64,000 nt of DNA from NCBI RefSeq assembly GCF_016920785.2, contig NW_024609884.1, forward strand, positions 33,152,080 to 33,216,079, read 5' to 3'. Shown here piece after piece: positions 36,429-46,624 of this stretch (positions are counted from its first letter, which is position 1; every line of letters starts with the position of its first letter). The position numbers were made by a program, and so were the translations under genes. The notes beneath the pieces were generated by a model that was not told the DNA's origin, did no database searches, and saw nothing but the letters and a program-made list of their open reading frames with translations. The stretch comes from Ixodes scapularis. Taxonomy: Eukaryota; Arthropoda; Arachnida; Ixodida; Ixodidae.

Positions 36429-37375
36429 AAGTAGTGGAAGCGCACAATAAAGACGAATACGAAGACGGAGAGGCAAACAGGACGAGCGCTGACGCGACGG
36501 CAATTGGAAAGTCATGTCACCATGCCATGCACGACAGCCTCTGTAATCAGGTCAAGAGACTTGGAAGCGCAGGGTATCCTACTTCCCTTATGCTCGCAGT
36601 GGCTGAGAAACTTCTGAAGAAGTTCAGGGGCAAAAGCCAAAAGGACAAGCAAAAAAAGAGAGCAAGACCCCACGCGATGCCACACTTACACAGGGTGTCA
36701 CACAATATAAAAAAAAGTGGCGGAAAGGTTCGAGGTACCTCTGGTATTCTCAGCACCACGTAAACTGGCTCAACTATGTCCGAGGATAAAAGAAAAAGGC
36801 AAAAATAAGCGGCAATGCACAGTGAAGCACGTAAACAAATACGTGGATTGTGCGGTGGGCGTGGTCTATAAAATTCCATTGGGCTGCGGCAAGGTTTAAA
36901 TAGGCCAGACCGGAAGGTGCTTGAATGAACGGTTGCGTGAACATGCTTTACCACTGCGTTCAACAACAGGAGCCCATTTACACATACATTGCAGAGATTG
37001 CCGCTGCATTCCCAACTTCCAAGGCACTACAATCGTTGGGAGAGGTAAAGAAAAGGTGGCGAGGGAGGTTCTGGAGGCTTATATGATAAAGAAGGAATGT
37101 CCTGATAAGTGTATCAGTCAACCCTCACTTTTCCTTCACAAAAAGGAAGTGGACTTTATTGACACGTGTGGTGGCCGAGTCATTGATGACTAGTCACATT
37201 TGTAGTATTTGTGGCTTTTGCTGGTTTTATTTTGCTGTTTCTATTTTTTCCAATAAAAAATTCAGTTGATAGTCAGCGCTCGTCCTGTTTGCCTCTCCGT
37301 CTTCGTATTCGTCTTTATTGTGCGCTTTCACTACTTTCAACATGCATAACCAACTCGCCTGCGTCGCCACATTAG
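36424..37375 (+). pseudogene. Penelope-like element remnant with GIY-YIG endonuclease
   Basis: A 70-bp inverted repeat (36424-36493 and 37272-37341, one mismatch) encloses the C-terminal part of a Penelope-type polyprotein. The linker after the reverse transcriptase (HDSLCNQVKRLGSAGYPTSL, HRVSHNIKK) is followed, after a frameshift near 36712, by FEVPLVFSAPRKLAQLCPRI. A GIY-YIG endonuclease follows (VVYKIPLGCGKV, then IGQTGRCLNERLREH). The tyrosine codon expected before IGQ is a TAA stop at 36897-36899. The frame ends at 37193. Beyond the right repeat lies a 34-base tail (37342-37375) and then a 14-bp target duplication (ACCATCAAAGTTGA at 36415-36428 and 37376-37389). Terminal repeats in inverted order and a short extra tail are known features of this class. 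The reverse transcriptase is lost. Confidence 0.88.
37272..37341 (-). repeat. Inverted terminal repeat (pseudo-LTR part) of the Penelope-like element
   Basis: Exact inverse of 36424-36493 except for one base. It includes GACGAGCGCTGAC, CGAATACGAAGACGGAGAGG and GCACAATAAAGACG. Confidence 0.9.
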
Positions 37376-37477
37376 ACCATCAAAGTTGACAATCTGACAG
37401 TGCTCATATGCTCATGGTTTGACCAATCGTGGAAAGCTGACCACAGCGGCGCTTTTAGACGCGCACATCGCTAATAG
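37376..37477 (+). mobile_element. Short repeat B, copy 2, right part
   Basis: Starts with the right copy of the 14-bp duplication (37376-37389), continues through GACCAATCGTGGAAAGCTGACC and CACAGCGGCGC, and ends CGCTAATAG. That end is the exact inverse of the CTATTAGCG start at 36223. Confidence 0.75.
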
Positions 37478-37779
37478 CGTGAGTCCCCCATCTCGCACGT
37501 AGCAGAGACAAATACTACCATACCACGTACGCACTGGGCGTCTCGACTGCCGGGCCATGAGTCAAGCCCACTGAGAGCCGGCTGACGAAACCGTCACAAT
37601 AACCACACTATCTTCGGTGAAAGTCACAGCCGATGCAAAATTCTGTAAAAACAATTGAGAAAGTTCCATAGAGGAGGCCGCCCGCCTTGGGTGAGTTGGG
37701 AGCACCGGGCTTGGTCCTGATTTCCTTCAACTTCCTTGGGTGGGAGATGATCAGGTGGTTACACGGTGTTGTTGACACG

Positions 37780-37865
37780 GCGCGTGCGCAGTCGCTTCAC
37801 ACGAATCTGGTTTCTGCACGCGCATAGCCCACACCCGGCAAACGCTAACTTATTTGTAACAGCGT
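37780..37865 (+). repeat. Dispersed repeat N, copy 2 (shortened)
   Basis: CGCGTGCGCAGTCGCTTCAC, TCTGGTTTCTGCACGCGCAT, CCCACACC and GGCAAACG in the family order, with small deletions (TTTGTAACAGCG end). Confidence 0.6.
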
Positions 37866-39283
37866 GTCGGTTACATAAGTTAATATACAGACTTAGGTCA
37901 GCTTATATACAGGCCGTCTGTTTTTAATTCACTTAGATTTTTTTTATTTTTTTTTTTCAAAGGGGGCGGAGGGGGAGTTATGCGGCTGGGGCTAACCGTT
38001 ACACGAGTTTCGTTTTCAGTGCGTGTGTCAATGTAACGATGTACATAAGACTGACTTGGGCCCGGGGGGGGGGGGGGGGGGGGGGGGGTGTAAATACTTT
38101 TTTTAATAATGAATTTCTCATAATGCAATTGGTTTTGGAGGCAATAATTATTAGAGGCTAGACGAATTTAGGCAATTTTCGAAAAGGCGACGCGCTTCGA
38201 GATATTCATCGATCAGCATCTGCGTTTTTGTAGTCGAATTCCGAAACGGGATGCTAAACAAGCGCCACTAGCCCCGCCCGTGCATTGGTGCGTAGATGAG
38301 TGAAGTACTCGTTTCAGGCACCTCGTCATTATCTCGTCAGCGTTCCCTGGCCGTATCCACCAAGGACACTTTGACATTATGTACACCTCGTTATAGCGAT
38401 ACATGATACAATATGTCGCAGCGTGCGGACCTGCCCCGTAAAACGACGTCAATTAGACATCGTCGAACAAACTAGGGAAATGACGTCTAAAGGTGCACAA
38501 ACTGCGAGCGCATGGAACGAGGAACGACCGAGTGTGCGCCGCGTCGGGCTCACACATTAACTTCGGGGAAAAGTCATCCCCATGGTCTTCCCCAAGGAAG
38601 GGGAAGTTCGCGAGAGATAAGCCACGGAAAGGGAATGACAAATGCCTCCCATTCGAATCGACTTCTCGGCGTAATTCTTCGTTTTCTAACCAGAGCGCCA
38701 AGGCTTTCCCGCGGAGGCTCCCTCTCGTTGTTGTACTTGCCAGTTCTGTGCAGGCACGCCCCTCGAGCGGAACGCGGTACCGTTCTCGAAAAGGAGAACT
38801 TGGCGTCTTTTCCTAAGTTCCTCTTCCGTTAGACCCATGCATGGCGCCAGCAGAAGACAGAAAAGCGCCGCCATTTGTTTGCCCGGGTAGGGATGGTCGC
38901 AGTATACATGTCTCGGGGGAAAGCCCCCATTCTTCCTCGCACTATGGACGAGACGATCGCGTGACCAAACGAATCCTCTCGTTACTCGTTATTTGCAGTA
39001 GGGCCATTCGGATGAACGGCGCGCGTCATCCGCGAGTTCTTCGATTTCGATGCCCTTTCTCTTCAACTGCCCCACCGGGAACTTCGGCCATGTCATAAAC
39101 ACGCAACAAACCACGAGCGACGAGTTGGTGGCCGAGCATGCTTCGGCATCGCAACTTTGAACACGACGTAACAAATATGAATAATACTAAGGGCACCCAA
39201 GGAACAAGAACCGGAAAGAAGACGACCAGTGTGCAGGACTTTCTATTTATTTATTGCCTGGCGCTTTTTATATTGTTCCCATG
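37866..39283. other. No gene recognised
   Basis: Contains a 25-base poly(G) tract and otherwise unique-looking sequence. Overlapping frames on both strands at 38453-38874 are mutually exclusive and resemble nothing known. A short inverted AAGTTCTCCTTTTCGAGAACGG-type block occurs near 38780. Confidence 0.35.
38064..38088. repeat. Poly(G) tract, 25 bases
   Basis: A pure G run after GGGCCC. The length is approximate for the same reason as other homopolymers. Confidence 0.85.
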
Positions 39284-40355
39284 CAGTGTTGGGTAAAGTA
39301 CACCTAAAAGGTACTTCAAGTAAAGTACAAAGTAAATGAGACGTGATGTACTTCAAGTAAAGTATGAAGTACAGTGGGTGCAGTGTACTTGAACTGAAGT
39401 ACTATAAATACAATGTACTTTCAAAGTAAAGTACAAGTAGTCTAACACAATCTTTCATGATGCCCTTTCATTTCCCTACGCAGTAATTTTTTAACTGCTA
39501 TGCATTGCTCAGGGGTGATCAGGGGTGCATGACCTATTTTCAGAAACGGCGCCTAATATTTGATAAAGTAAAGTGGCCACAGAGTAGTTATTTTTAGGAA
39601 TGGAGCCAAATTCAGAAGTTCCTCTCCTGAGTTTGGCACCGCTTGCACTGGATTGTTGCTCTCATGGGGAGAGAGCATGACGTCAGCCCCGTAGCTTCCG
39701 CAAGCAATCCTCTCATAAAGAAGTGTTCACTCCTTAATAATAATAAAACAAAAACGGTGAGTGTGCAAGCGAGCTGCTGATAATTAATCATAATGTGACG
39801 CCTGAGATTGGTTTGCGAAAAAAAACAAATTAAGGAACTTTCAAGTCGAAGGTAAGGACAAAAGAGAATGTCTCAAAACATTGTGTCGCGTTATCCTCTG
39901 TTGTATTTTTCTTCGACTTGAAAGTTTAATTTTTCCACACCACAGTCTCAGATGCTATATTATGAATAATTTTGCTCTCCTAATATTTTAAACCTCCTCG
40001 CTTGCGCTGACCGACCGAGAACTAGCGAGTTAAAAAAGCTGCGGGAAAGCCGCCCCCAGAACAAACGGAGCGATGCGTCGTCTGCTCATGTTTCTGGTGA
40101 TAGTAGAATATCCCTCTCAGTATTTCTTCGGAGTTGACAAAGCATCATTTCGTGATACAAATTTAACAAAACCAAATTTGGAGAATGTACATTGAAGTCG
40201 AAAGTTGTACTTTCCTCGGAAAGTACCAGAAAAACTACTTTAAGTACAGTACAAGTACATACTCAGAGAATGTACTTCAAGTAAAGAACAAATTTCCTAA
40301 ACCTACTTGAAGTAGTACTTTAAGTACAATGTATTTAAAGTACTTCCCAACACTG
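39284..40355. mobile_element. hAT-like non-autonomous transposon, 1072 bp
   Basis: Ends are CAGTGTTGGGTAAAGTAC and, inverted, GTACTTCCCAACACTG. The flanks TTCCCATG (39276-39283) and TTCCTATG (40356-40363) form an 8-bp target duplication with one mismatch, the length made by hAT transposases. Both ends are crowded with AAGTACTT-type motifs in opposite orientation. A second inverted pair, AACTTTCAAGTCGAAGG and CTTCGACTTGAAAGTTT, sits inside (39836-39928). No transposase is present, so it depends on an autonomous relative. Confidence 0.85.
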
Positions 40356-40565
40356 TTCCTATGTAGCCAACCGTAGCCATAGGCTATATGTGAAAATGAA
40401 TAGCGCCATCTGGTTTACCGTGCGCGAACTTCACATCTCCGCCATGTTGGGGGGTGCTCCGCCGTACTGTCCGTGCTCGCCCGAGTGCCCGAGCTTGCGT
40501 CCTAGCGTCCTAGCCGCGTTGGCTGCGTATACGTTGCTGAAGCGGAAGGTGCAGGCACCAGAAGT

Positions 40566-40631
40566 ATGCCCCGGTACTGCTGTGTTCCGCGATGCACGCG
40601 GAGTGGCAACAAATATCCTTTCGGAAACAAG
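40566..40631 (+). CDS. THAP-like zinc-finger N-terminus (partial)
   Basis: ATG at 40566 opens MPRYCCVPRCTRSGNKYPFG, then NK. A start Met followed within a few residues by C-x4-C is the opening of the THAP zinc finger (C2CH), a DNA-binding domain found in transcription regulators and in some transposases. The stretch ends at AAG|GTGAGC, an excellent splice donor. Read straight on, it gives VSF and then a stop a few codons later; VSF is also the usual THAP continuation. So it is either a first coding exon or the broken start of a THAP gene. I found no convincing second half (the remaining Cys and His) downstream. The GC-rich upstream region with CCGCCATGTTGG suggests a promoter. Confidence 0.45.
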
Positions 40632-40892
40632 GTGAGCTTCATACGCGCGTAAATTTGTTATAGTGAACGGTCATCCGGCCATCGCGATTTGTTACAACCG
40701 TTTAGAGCTGTTCCGCTGTTTGTTAACGCCTCGTGCGAATTGCTTATCACAGCAGAATGACTGCACCCGCACGTGTACGTTTCTCATGCACGCGCAGCCA
40801 CTGCACCAGGCCACCGAGTGGTCTAGCGCACACCAGGGGTGCTATTCTGGTCACAAACGATCACGTTCGTGTTTCTCGAGAACTCCTCACCC

Positions 40893-41040
40893 CTACGAAC
40901 CGCGCGCTCTTATTAGCCACAGCGCGTGTGATAATTCCACGCGGTTCCCATGGGAACGTTCGCGAAACACGAAAGAAACCGCGTTTGCCGTAACTGTCGC
41001 TCTTCGAGTTTGGACCGTGACGACAAAGTAACGTACGACC
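40893..41040 (+). repeat. Member A of an inverted paralogous pair
   Basis: This block (including CCCATGGGAACGTTCGCGAAA, GTTTGCCGTAACTGTCG and GTGACGACAAAGTAACGTA) is about 75% similar by eye to the reverse complement of about 44980-45120. Some 280 bases further on, ATGGCGGCGATGCT at 41320 matches ATGGCCGCGATGCTC on the minus strand at about 44901. The pair may be two decayed copies of one gene or transposon. Confidence 0.5.
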
Positions 41041-41534
41041 ACGTCCGACCTACGTAGCACATAGCGGAAGTCGCGTAACTAGATTAACTGCGGTATTACT
41101 CGACACACCCTACTCTCTGTTTTACTCTGAGTGCGAGCTAGTGCGGGTGTAGGAGCTACAAGAACGTGCTCCGGGCTTTCAACGTCCCTGTCAAGCAGAC
41201 GCGCTTGCACAAGCCAACGTTCGTGCGAGCATCGTTCGGCTGATGTGCTCGTGCTTTTAACTTCTGTTTCTATTGCAGGAAGGGGAATAAGCTTTGGGCA
41301 GGATTCTAAAGAGTAGAAAATGGCGGCGATGCTTGCGATGGCTCGACCAACGCGTACAATGACGAGTTTTCCGGGAGCACCCGGGTGCCTTCGCGATGCA
41401 CGACGTCTGTTTCTGACGACAATACCGCTTGTCGAAAAGCACCGTGTGATCGCAGTGTGACCAGCTGCGCGACGAGAAACGGCGACGATGAGAGATGATG
41501 ACCGTCGAGCAGCAGCGACTAATACCCCTGTTAT

Positions 41535-41793
41535 ACCCCTGTTACACGGGCACACTTAACCGCGGTTAACTCAGCTCTAACTGCGGTTACGTGGCAGCAC
41601 AGATGTCGCACTATACCCTCGGACAGCTATTTCAAAAGAAGTGAAGAGAGCGCGTGCACTGCTTTGATGGGTGTTCAAGATGCTGCAGCGCACGTTCGAC
41701 CACAGCTTTGACTGCATAGCCGCATAATGTTGTCGGCAAGTATTGTGCGCTAACTGTGGCTTAGCGTAACCGCAGTTAAGTGTGCCCGTGTAA
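41535..41793 (+). mobile_element. TIR element C, copy 1 (+)
   Basis: Starts TGTTACACGGGCACACTTAA then CCGCGGTTAACTCAGC, and ends CCGCAGTTAAGTGTGCCCGT. The TIRs of about 30 bp are GTTACACGGGCACACTTAAC. It is the first of four abutting copies. Confidence 0.8.
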
Positions 41794-41794
41794 T

Positions 41795-42044
41795 ACCCTT
41801 GTTACACGAGCACACTTAACTGCAGTTACGCTAAACCACAATTAGCGCACAATACTTGCCGACAACATTCTGCGGCGATGCAGTCAGAGCTATGGGCGAA
41901 CGTGCGCTTGAGCATCTTGAGCACCCATCAAAGCAGTGCACGCGCTCTCTTCACTTCTTTTGAAATAGCTGTCCGAGGGTATAGTGCGGCATCTGTGCTG
42001 CCACGTAACCGCAGTTAAAGCTGAGTTAACCGCGGTTAAGTGTT
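41795..42044 (-). mobile_element. TIR element C, copy 2 (inverted)
   Basis: Opens TTGTTACACGAGCACACTTA and then ACTGCAGTTACGCTAA, the order found at the right end of copy 1. It is therefore in reverse orientation and head-on to copy 1. It ends in CCGCGGTTAAGTGTTATACC. Confidence 0.8.
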
Positions 42045-42312
42045 ATACCCTTGTTACACGGGCGCACTTAACTGCAGTTACGCTAAGTCACAGTTAGCGC
42101 ACAATACTTGCGGACAACATTCTGCGGCTATGCAGTCAAAGCTATGGGCGAACGTGCGCTTGAGCATCTTGAGCATCTCTCGAAGCAGTGCGCGCGCGCT
42201 CTTCACTTTTTCTGAAATAGCTGTCAGAGAGTATAGTGCGGTATCTGTGGTGCCGCGTAACAGCAGTTAAGCTGAGTTAACCGCGGTTAAGTGTGCCCGT
42301 GTAACAGGGGTA
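42045..42312 (-). mobile_element. TIR element C, copy 3 (inverted)
   Basis: Same order as copy 2 (ACTGCAGTTACGCTAAGTCAC first, GCTGAGTTAACCGCGGTTAA last), ending in GTGCCCGTGTAACAGGGGTA. It differs by scattered substitutions, so the copies are independent or old duplicates. Confidence 0.8.
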
Positions 42313-42822
42313 TAACAAGGGTATTACACGGGCACCTTTAACCGCGGTTAGCTCAGCTTTACCTGCTGTTACGCGGCACCACAGTTACCGCGCTATTAGC
42401 GGCGAGATGTTTTGGTGGCGCCCTCCTATGGTTCCTTCTCGTGACGTTATTACCTTGCGAACAACAAGTTCGATGGTGTTTGTAATGAGCATGGTGGACG
42501 CTTCAAATCACTGCGCTCTCAAACTAAAACTGCCAACACCGTCAAAATTGAAGTTCTTGCATTCCTCTTATTTCCGTCGATGAGAAATCCCTGGCTGACG
42601 TCAAGGTCAGCATTCGGTCAATCGTGGCGCGCCGACCACAGCGACGCCGGACAGCTATTTCAGAAGTAGTGAAGAGCGCGCGTGCACTTCATTAACGGGT
42701 GCTCATGGTGCTCAAGCGCACGTTCACCCATAGGTTTGACTGCATAGCCGCAGAATGTTGCTCGCAAGTATTGTGCGCTAACTGGCGTAACTTCAGTTGA
42801 TTGTGCCCGTGTAACAGGGGTA
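42313..42822 (+). mobile_element. TIR element C, copy 4 (+), split by repeat B
   Basis: Left part 42313-42392 (TTACACGGGCACC, CCGCGGTTAGCTCAGC) and right part 42649-42822 (GGACAGCTATTTCAGAAGTA to GTGCCCGTGTAACAGGGGTA). Together they match copy 1 except for a few bases lost at the insertion point of repeat B. Confidence 0.8.
42393..42648 (+). mobile_element. Short repeat B, copy 3, nested in element C
   Basis: CTATTAGCGGCGAGATGTTT to CCGACCACAGCGACGCC. Close to copy 1 over its whole length, but it lacks the last ~40 bases with the CGCTAATA end. The insertion was therefore followed by, or coupled to, a deletion. Confidence 0.75.
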
Positions 42823-43926
42823 TAATTGAATCACACTGAGATTTTTTGCGACGGGGAACTACAAGGGCGCGGTTACCACCGATGATCACATAGCTAATGC
42901 CCAGTGGATGGTGATTAGAGTGTCGCTGTCAACCGGCTGGGTCGGCAAGGCCCCGGACCGAGGCAGCTGAGGCATGTGCGAAAGAAGGCTTTCGTCGCCA
43001 CCACGACAAACACACCGACGACGTGGGGTGCGTTGACTGAACCTAGAATCTAACAACCTTCGTCACCATCATCATCGGTCTGAAGGAGACCGTCACCGTT
43101 CTGAAGGACTCCAACACTTGGCCGCAAACATTACTTTGCCATTAACAACATGGCGGTAAGTTGACGTTAAAACTTCAGAGTTTCTACCGCTTCGAAGTTA
43201 GTGCACGCTTAGTACCTATGTCTACAGTTGACCATTTGTTGCGTTTTGTAGATACTGTCAATCACGCAATAAAATCTGAATGGGTTACTCATGGCATTTT
43301 ATTGTATAAATTATATATTTTACCTTTTCACGCCAAGCTTCTGGAATTGCATATCAGTCATCGGACAGTCATAAGAAACACTGTTCGATGCCCTGCAATG
43401 AACTGCGAACAGGTGTGTCCTAAAATTAATCGTTAGTTGTTTAGACAGCAGGAGTTTAGTCTGACAGAGTATGGTAACATTGTTACCCACTGTACACGAG
43501 AAATTTAGCCAGTGCAATCTTGTGGATGGTTGTCATCTCCGTGACCAAGAAAAACAAGAAAGATACAATTGTCCTACATTCAACATACGTGTGTTTAATG
43601 TAAAGGTTGTGATACCAATTAAATAGATTGTAATTTCAAAAATTATAGTAACTCATTGAAATTAAAGAGTAGTGTGAACTGGATTTTTGAAATTTGCCTG
43701 CGATGCAGAGCGAATACGCACTGTTGACTTATCACTATGAAGCATAAATGACAAGCGGAAGCAGAGTCAATATGTGAAGGAAAAACGAGCATATGTACGA
43801 AAGAAAGAATTGCTACGTAACGTGAAGAATGTCAGCAACTATCTTGTCATTGTGGTACGAGCTCAGTGGCTATGCACATGCTTATGGCAGCCTGTGAATG
43901 TGGGATGCTCCCCTTATAGTATCATC
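42823..43926. other. Possible 5' exon; otherwise no gene recognised
   Basis: Unique-looking GC-balanced sequence at 42850-43150 ends in ACATGGCG|GTAAGT at 43149-43159. That is a possible start codon followed immediately by a consensus splice donor. Downstream DNA is AT-rich and has no recognised coding sequence. This is weak evidence for a 5' exon. Confidence 0.25.
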
Positions 43927-44133
43927 CAGTGGCGAAGCCAGGGTGGGGAGCGAGGGGGGGGGAGGCTTATGGGGCTTCGGTCCCCCTCTCCCTATATCCG
44001 GCGGGCCCTAGAATATACACACAAATTTGGACCCCCCCCCCCCCCCCCCCCCCCCGCACCGCAAGTCATGAACATCCCAGCCACCTCAACCACCTCCATT
44101 TTCACCCCCTCAAAAGTTCCTGGCTACGCCATT
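43927..44133. mobile_element. hAT-like MITE (CAGTGGCGAAGCCAGG ends)
   Basis: CAGTGGCGAAGCCAGG at the left, CCTGGCTACGCCATTA at the right, and imperfect 8-bp flanks (GTATCATC / CTATCAAC). It contains a 24-base C tract (44032-44055). The ends resemble those of the element at 50161-50300. Confidence 0.65.
44032..44055. repeat. Poly(C) tract, 24 bases
   Basis: A pure C run inside the hAT-like MITE. Confidence 0.85.
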
Positions 44134-44549
44134 ACTATCAACAGCACTCAATGGATAGTCAACATTATCAAGATAAGCGAAATTTCCTTTATTTTATGCA
44201 TCATATAGGCAGTGTTTCTGTCTTTATATGCATGCAGGCAAAGCACACACTGTAGGAAACACTTGTGTGTAGGCTGCGTTCACAATATGCAGTCTCTGTC
44301 AAACTTTCAAGGCGTTAACAAATTCCACAAATTAAATTTTTAACGAAGCGCGTTAGTTTTGCAAAACGCTGGCAAACTTACTTTCCGTTTTACATCATTC
44401 ACTTTTTGTCGTCCGATGAATCAGCAGTCAGCGCTACACAAACCTCAATAAACTTGTCTTTTGTTTGTTTTTTGCCGTTGGGGCGATCACTGGCGGTCGT
44501 GGCGGCGGCACAATTCTTTCTCAGACCGTTGGCTGCTGCCTCCGTGCTC

Positions 44550-44903
44550 GCGGAAACGTGGTTCCCTTTGTGTCAAGGTGAGGTTTTGAATCTTGACGCA
44601 TGGCAACGCTGAACGAAGGTCTATTACCGTCTTCATAATCTCAGCAAGGGTGCCGTTACGAACCAGAACAACACCACCACTTTCAAGCTCCATAACACCG
44701 ACACAAAGGGAAGCCAAGTCTTACATATTGTCAAGTGTTTTATCGGAGACGTTGAACGCCAGCTCACCGTGCTTTTGGACCCGGTCCTGCCGCCGAATGG
44801 GCTCATCCAACGGCACGAAAGCATTCGTGTGCGCGTTGATCAAGTTACCGATCGCATGTCAAACCCGAGCCGCATTCGATCCGACGAGCATCGCGGCCAT
44901 GTT
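44550..44903 (-). pseudogene. Unidentified decayed coding stretch
   Basis: On the minus strand one frame runs about 115 codons from MAAMLVGSNAAR (about 44903) with only two stops. It passes through HAIGNLINAHTNAFVPLDEP, GELAFNVSDKTLDNM, then DLASLCVGVMELESGGVVLV, TLAEIMKTVIDLRSALPCVK and QNLTLTQREPRF. The composition is protein-like, with balanced hydrophobic and acidic residues, unlike the arginine/serine-rich chance frames of this window. The in-frame stops suggest a pseudogene or a transposon-derived gene. I do not recognise the family. Its upstream side is homologous to 40893-41040. Confidence 0.4.
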
Positions 44904-44979
44904 CTTTCGAGTTTATCTCGCCAAGGGTACGGTTGTCGAGTTAAAACAATGCAAATACTCTCGTGCATTCTTGCTCTTA

Positions 44980-45120
44980 CGTCATTTTGTCGTCACAACC
45001 CGAACTCGAAAAACGACTGTTAGCGGCAAACAGGGGCTTTCTAATTTCACGAATGTTCCCATGGCAAACAGCGTTGAATCGTCACGCGCAATGAAGCCAA
45101 TGAGATAGCGAGGTACCTAT
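44980..45120 (-). repeat. Member B of an inverted paralogous pair
   Basis: Reverse complement similar to 40893-41040 (CCATGGGAACATTCGTGAAA, GTTTGCCGCTAACAGTCG and GTGACGACAAAATGACGTA). It lies just upstream of the decayed minus-strand coding stretch. Confidence 0.5.
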
Positions 45121-45124
45121 GTAG

Positions 45125-46624
45125 GGACGTGTAAAAACATGGAAGCCGTTTTTTTTTTTTTGCACGAGCTTTTCTGCAAATAAAAAATAAAGAAAGAAGA
45201 CTGCCCGAGATTATGCGGTCGCGTCCATTTCTTCAGCGCCGAAAGAAAAGAGCATGGCTTATGGGGACTACCGTCGTAATCACTGCAGTGAACAAAGAGA
45301 GCAAAGCATTATTAAAACTGTCCGAAGAAATTTTTCTGCATCATCCACAGCATGTTCATGAATCACAACCGGTGCATTCTGCGTCGATCTCACGACTTGT
45401 CATATATTACCACAGAGTCGTCGTCAGCTCTGTATCCATTTGGAGCCTCCATCACAGGCAAACAGAACATCTCATTTGCAGTTTATGTTCACGGCGGCTT
45501 CACAAAGGATGATCGGTGTCGCAGAGTACCTTCACATAATATTTTCTTCTCGTAATGCCATCCATATCGTCCAGAAACAGGGAAAGCAACGACGCAAACG
45601 AGGCACAAACACCACAAGGTCGTTACCGCGGTTTTCGACATGTTTGTTTTGAAAGACCGTAGCGAAAGACTTCGAGAAAACAAGTTGAGATATCTTAGCT
45701 AAATTTACTTTACGTCATAATAATTGAAATAATATTTCGTATTTTAGAAAAAGGATAATATTATTTTTCTCTGTTTCCTTCCATTTTCCGGAAGGTATCC
45801 CTTTCTCCGTTATTCGCTCGTTCTAACTCCCGAAGGAAAGAAAGAAGATAACAAAAAGCACAGGGGGGAATGCGGGGATTTCTGCGCCCCAACTGCGTGG
45901 ACGCGTCACATTCGAGCTGACCGCGTGCGTGAACCCGAACGTTAACGCAGAGCCTCAAACAAGAATCATTCGTTTGAGGCTCCGCCCTTTCTTTCTCGAT
46001 ACGTCACAACTCGAAAGGTACCCGTTTCCGACCAGAATAGCACCCCAGCTCGGAAAGCTCGCGCTGCAAAACCCAGGAATCCTGGGTTCAATCCTCACCC
46101 GTGCCCATTTCGATCTGGATGAGCATCGTACCGGCGTGCGGTAGCGTATCACAACTGCGTGGTGCACGTTAAAGACCCCAGGCTAGCGGTTGTACTGCAC
46201 TGGCTAAATTGCTCATCTATGCAGATGGGAGACAAGTCGCCCGTTGAGGCAGACTAAGTTCTAGGTTGCATAAACATACGCACAACCAAATGTTTTTTTT
46301 TTTTTTGGTAGACACCGAATGACTTAACTAGAGACGAAAAAGAGGAGGTCGCAAACATTTTTTTTTTCTCTTCCGATATTTCATTTCTTAAAATCACCTT
46401 TTTGATAAAAAAAAAAAATTGTCCAAAAATGCTGAAAAATAATCCTGCAACAATTCAAAGTACAGTCAAAATCGCAGTACTTCGAAATGTCAGTTGTCAC
46501 TCATGGAACAAACAGACAGCGAGAAAGCACCGACTCCCAGACACCCGGGTATCCATTGTTCGAAGGAAAAACATCCGCCAGAGGGAGAGTGTCTCGGGCA
46601 CACTAACTTATCGCTGCATGTCAA
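45125..46624. other. No gene recognised
   Basis: A poly(T) run near 45150 is followed by open frames without known domains, and by AT-rich DNA with T and A runs (46291-46306, 46361-46369, 46408-46420). GTTTGAGGCTC occurs as an inverted pair at about 45950-45982. Confidence 0.4.

Noticed and set aside
42393..42648. Target-site duplication around nested repeat B
   Set aside because: The right end is truncated and host bases are missing, so no duplication can be read.
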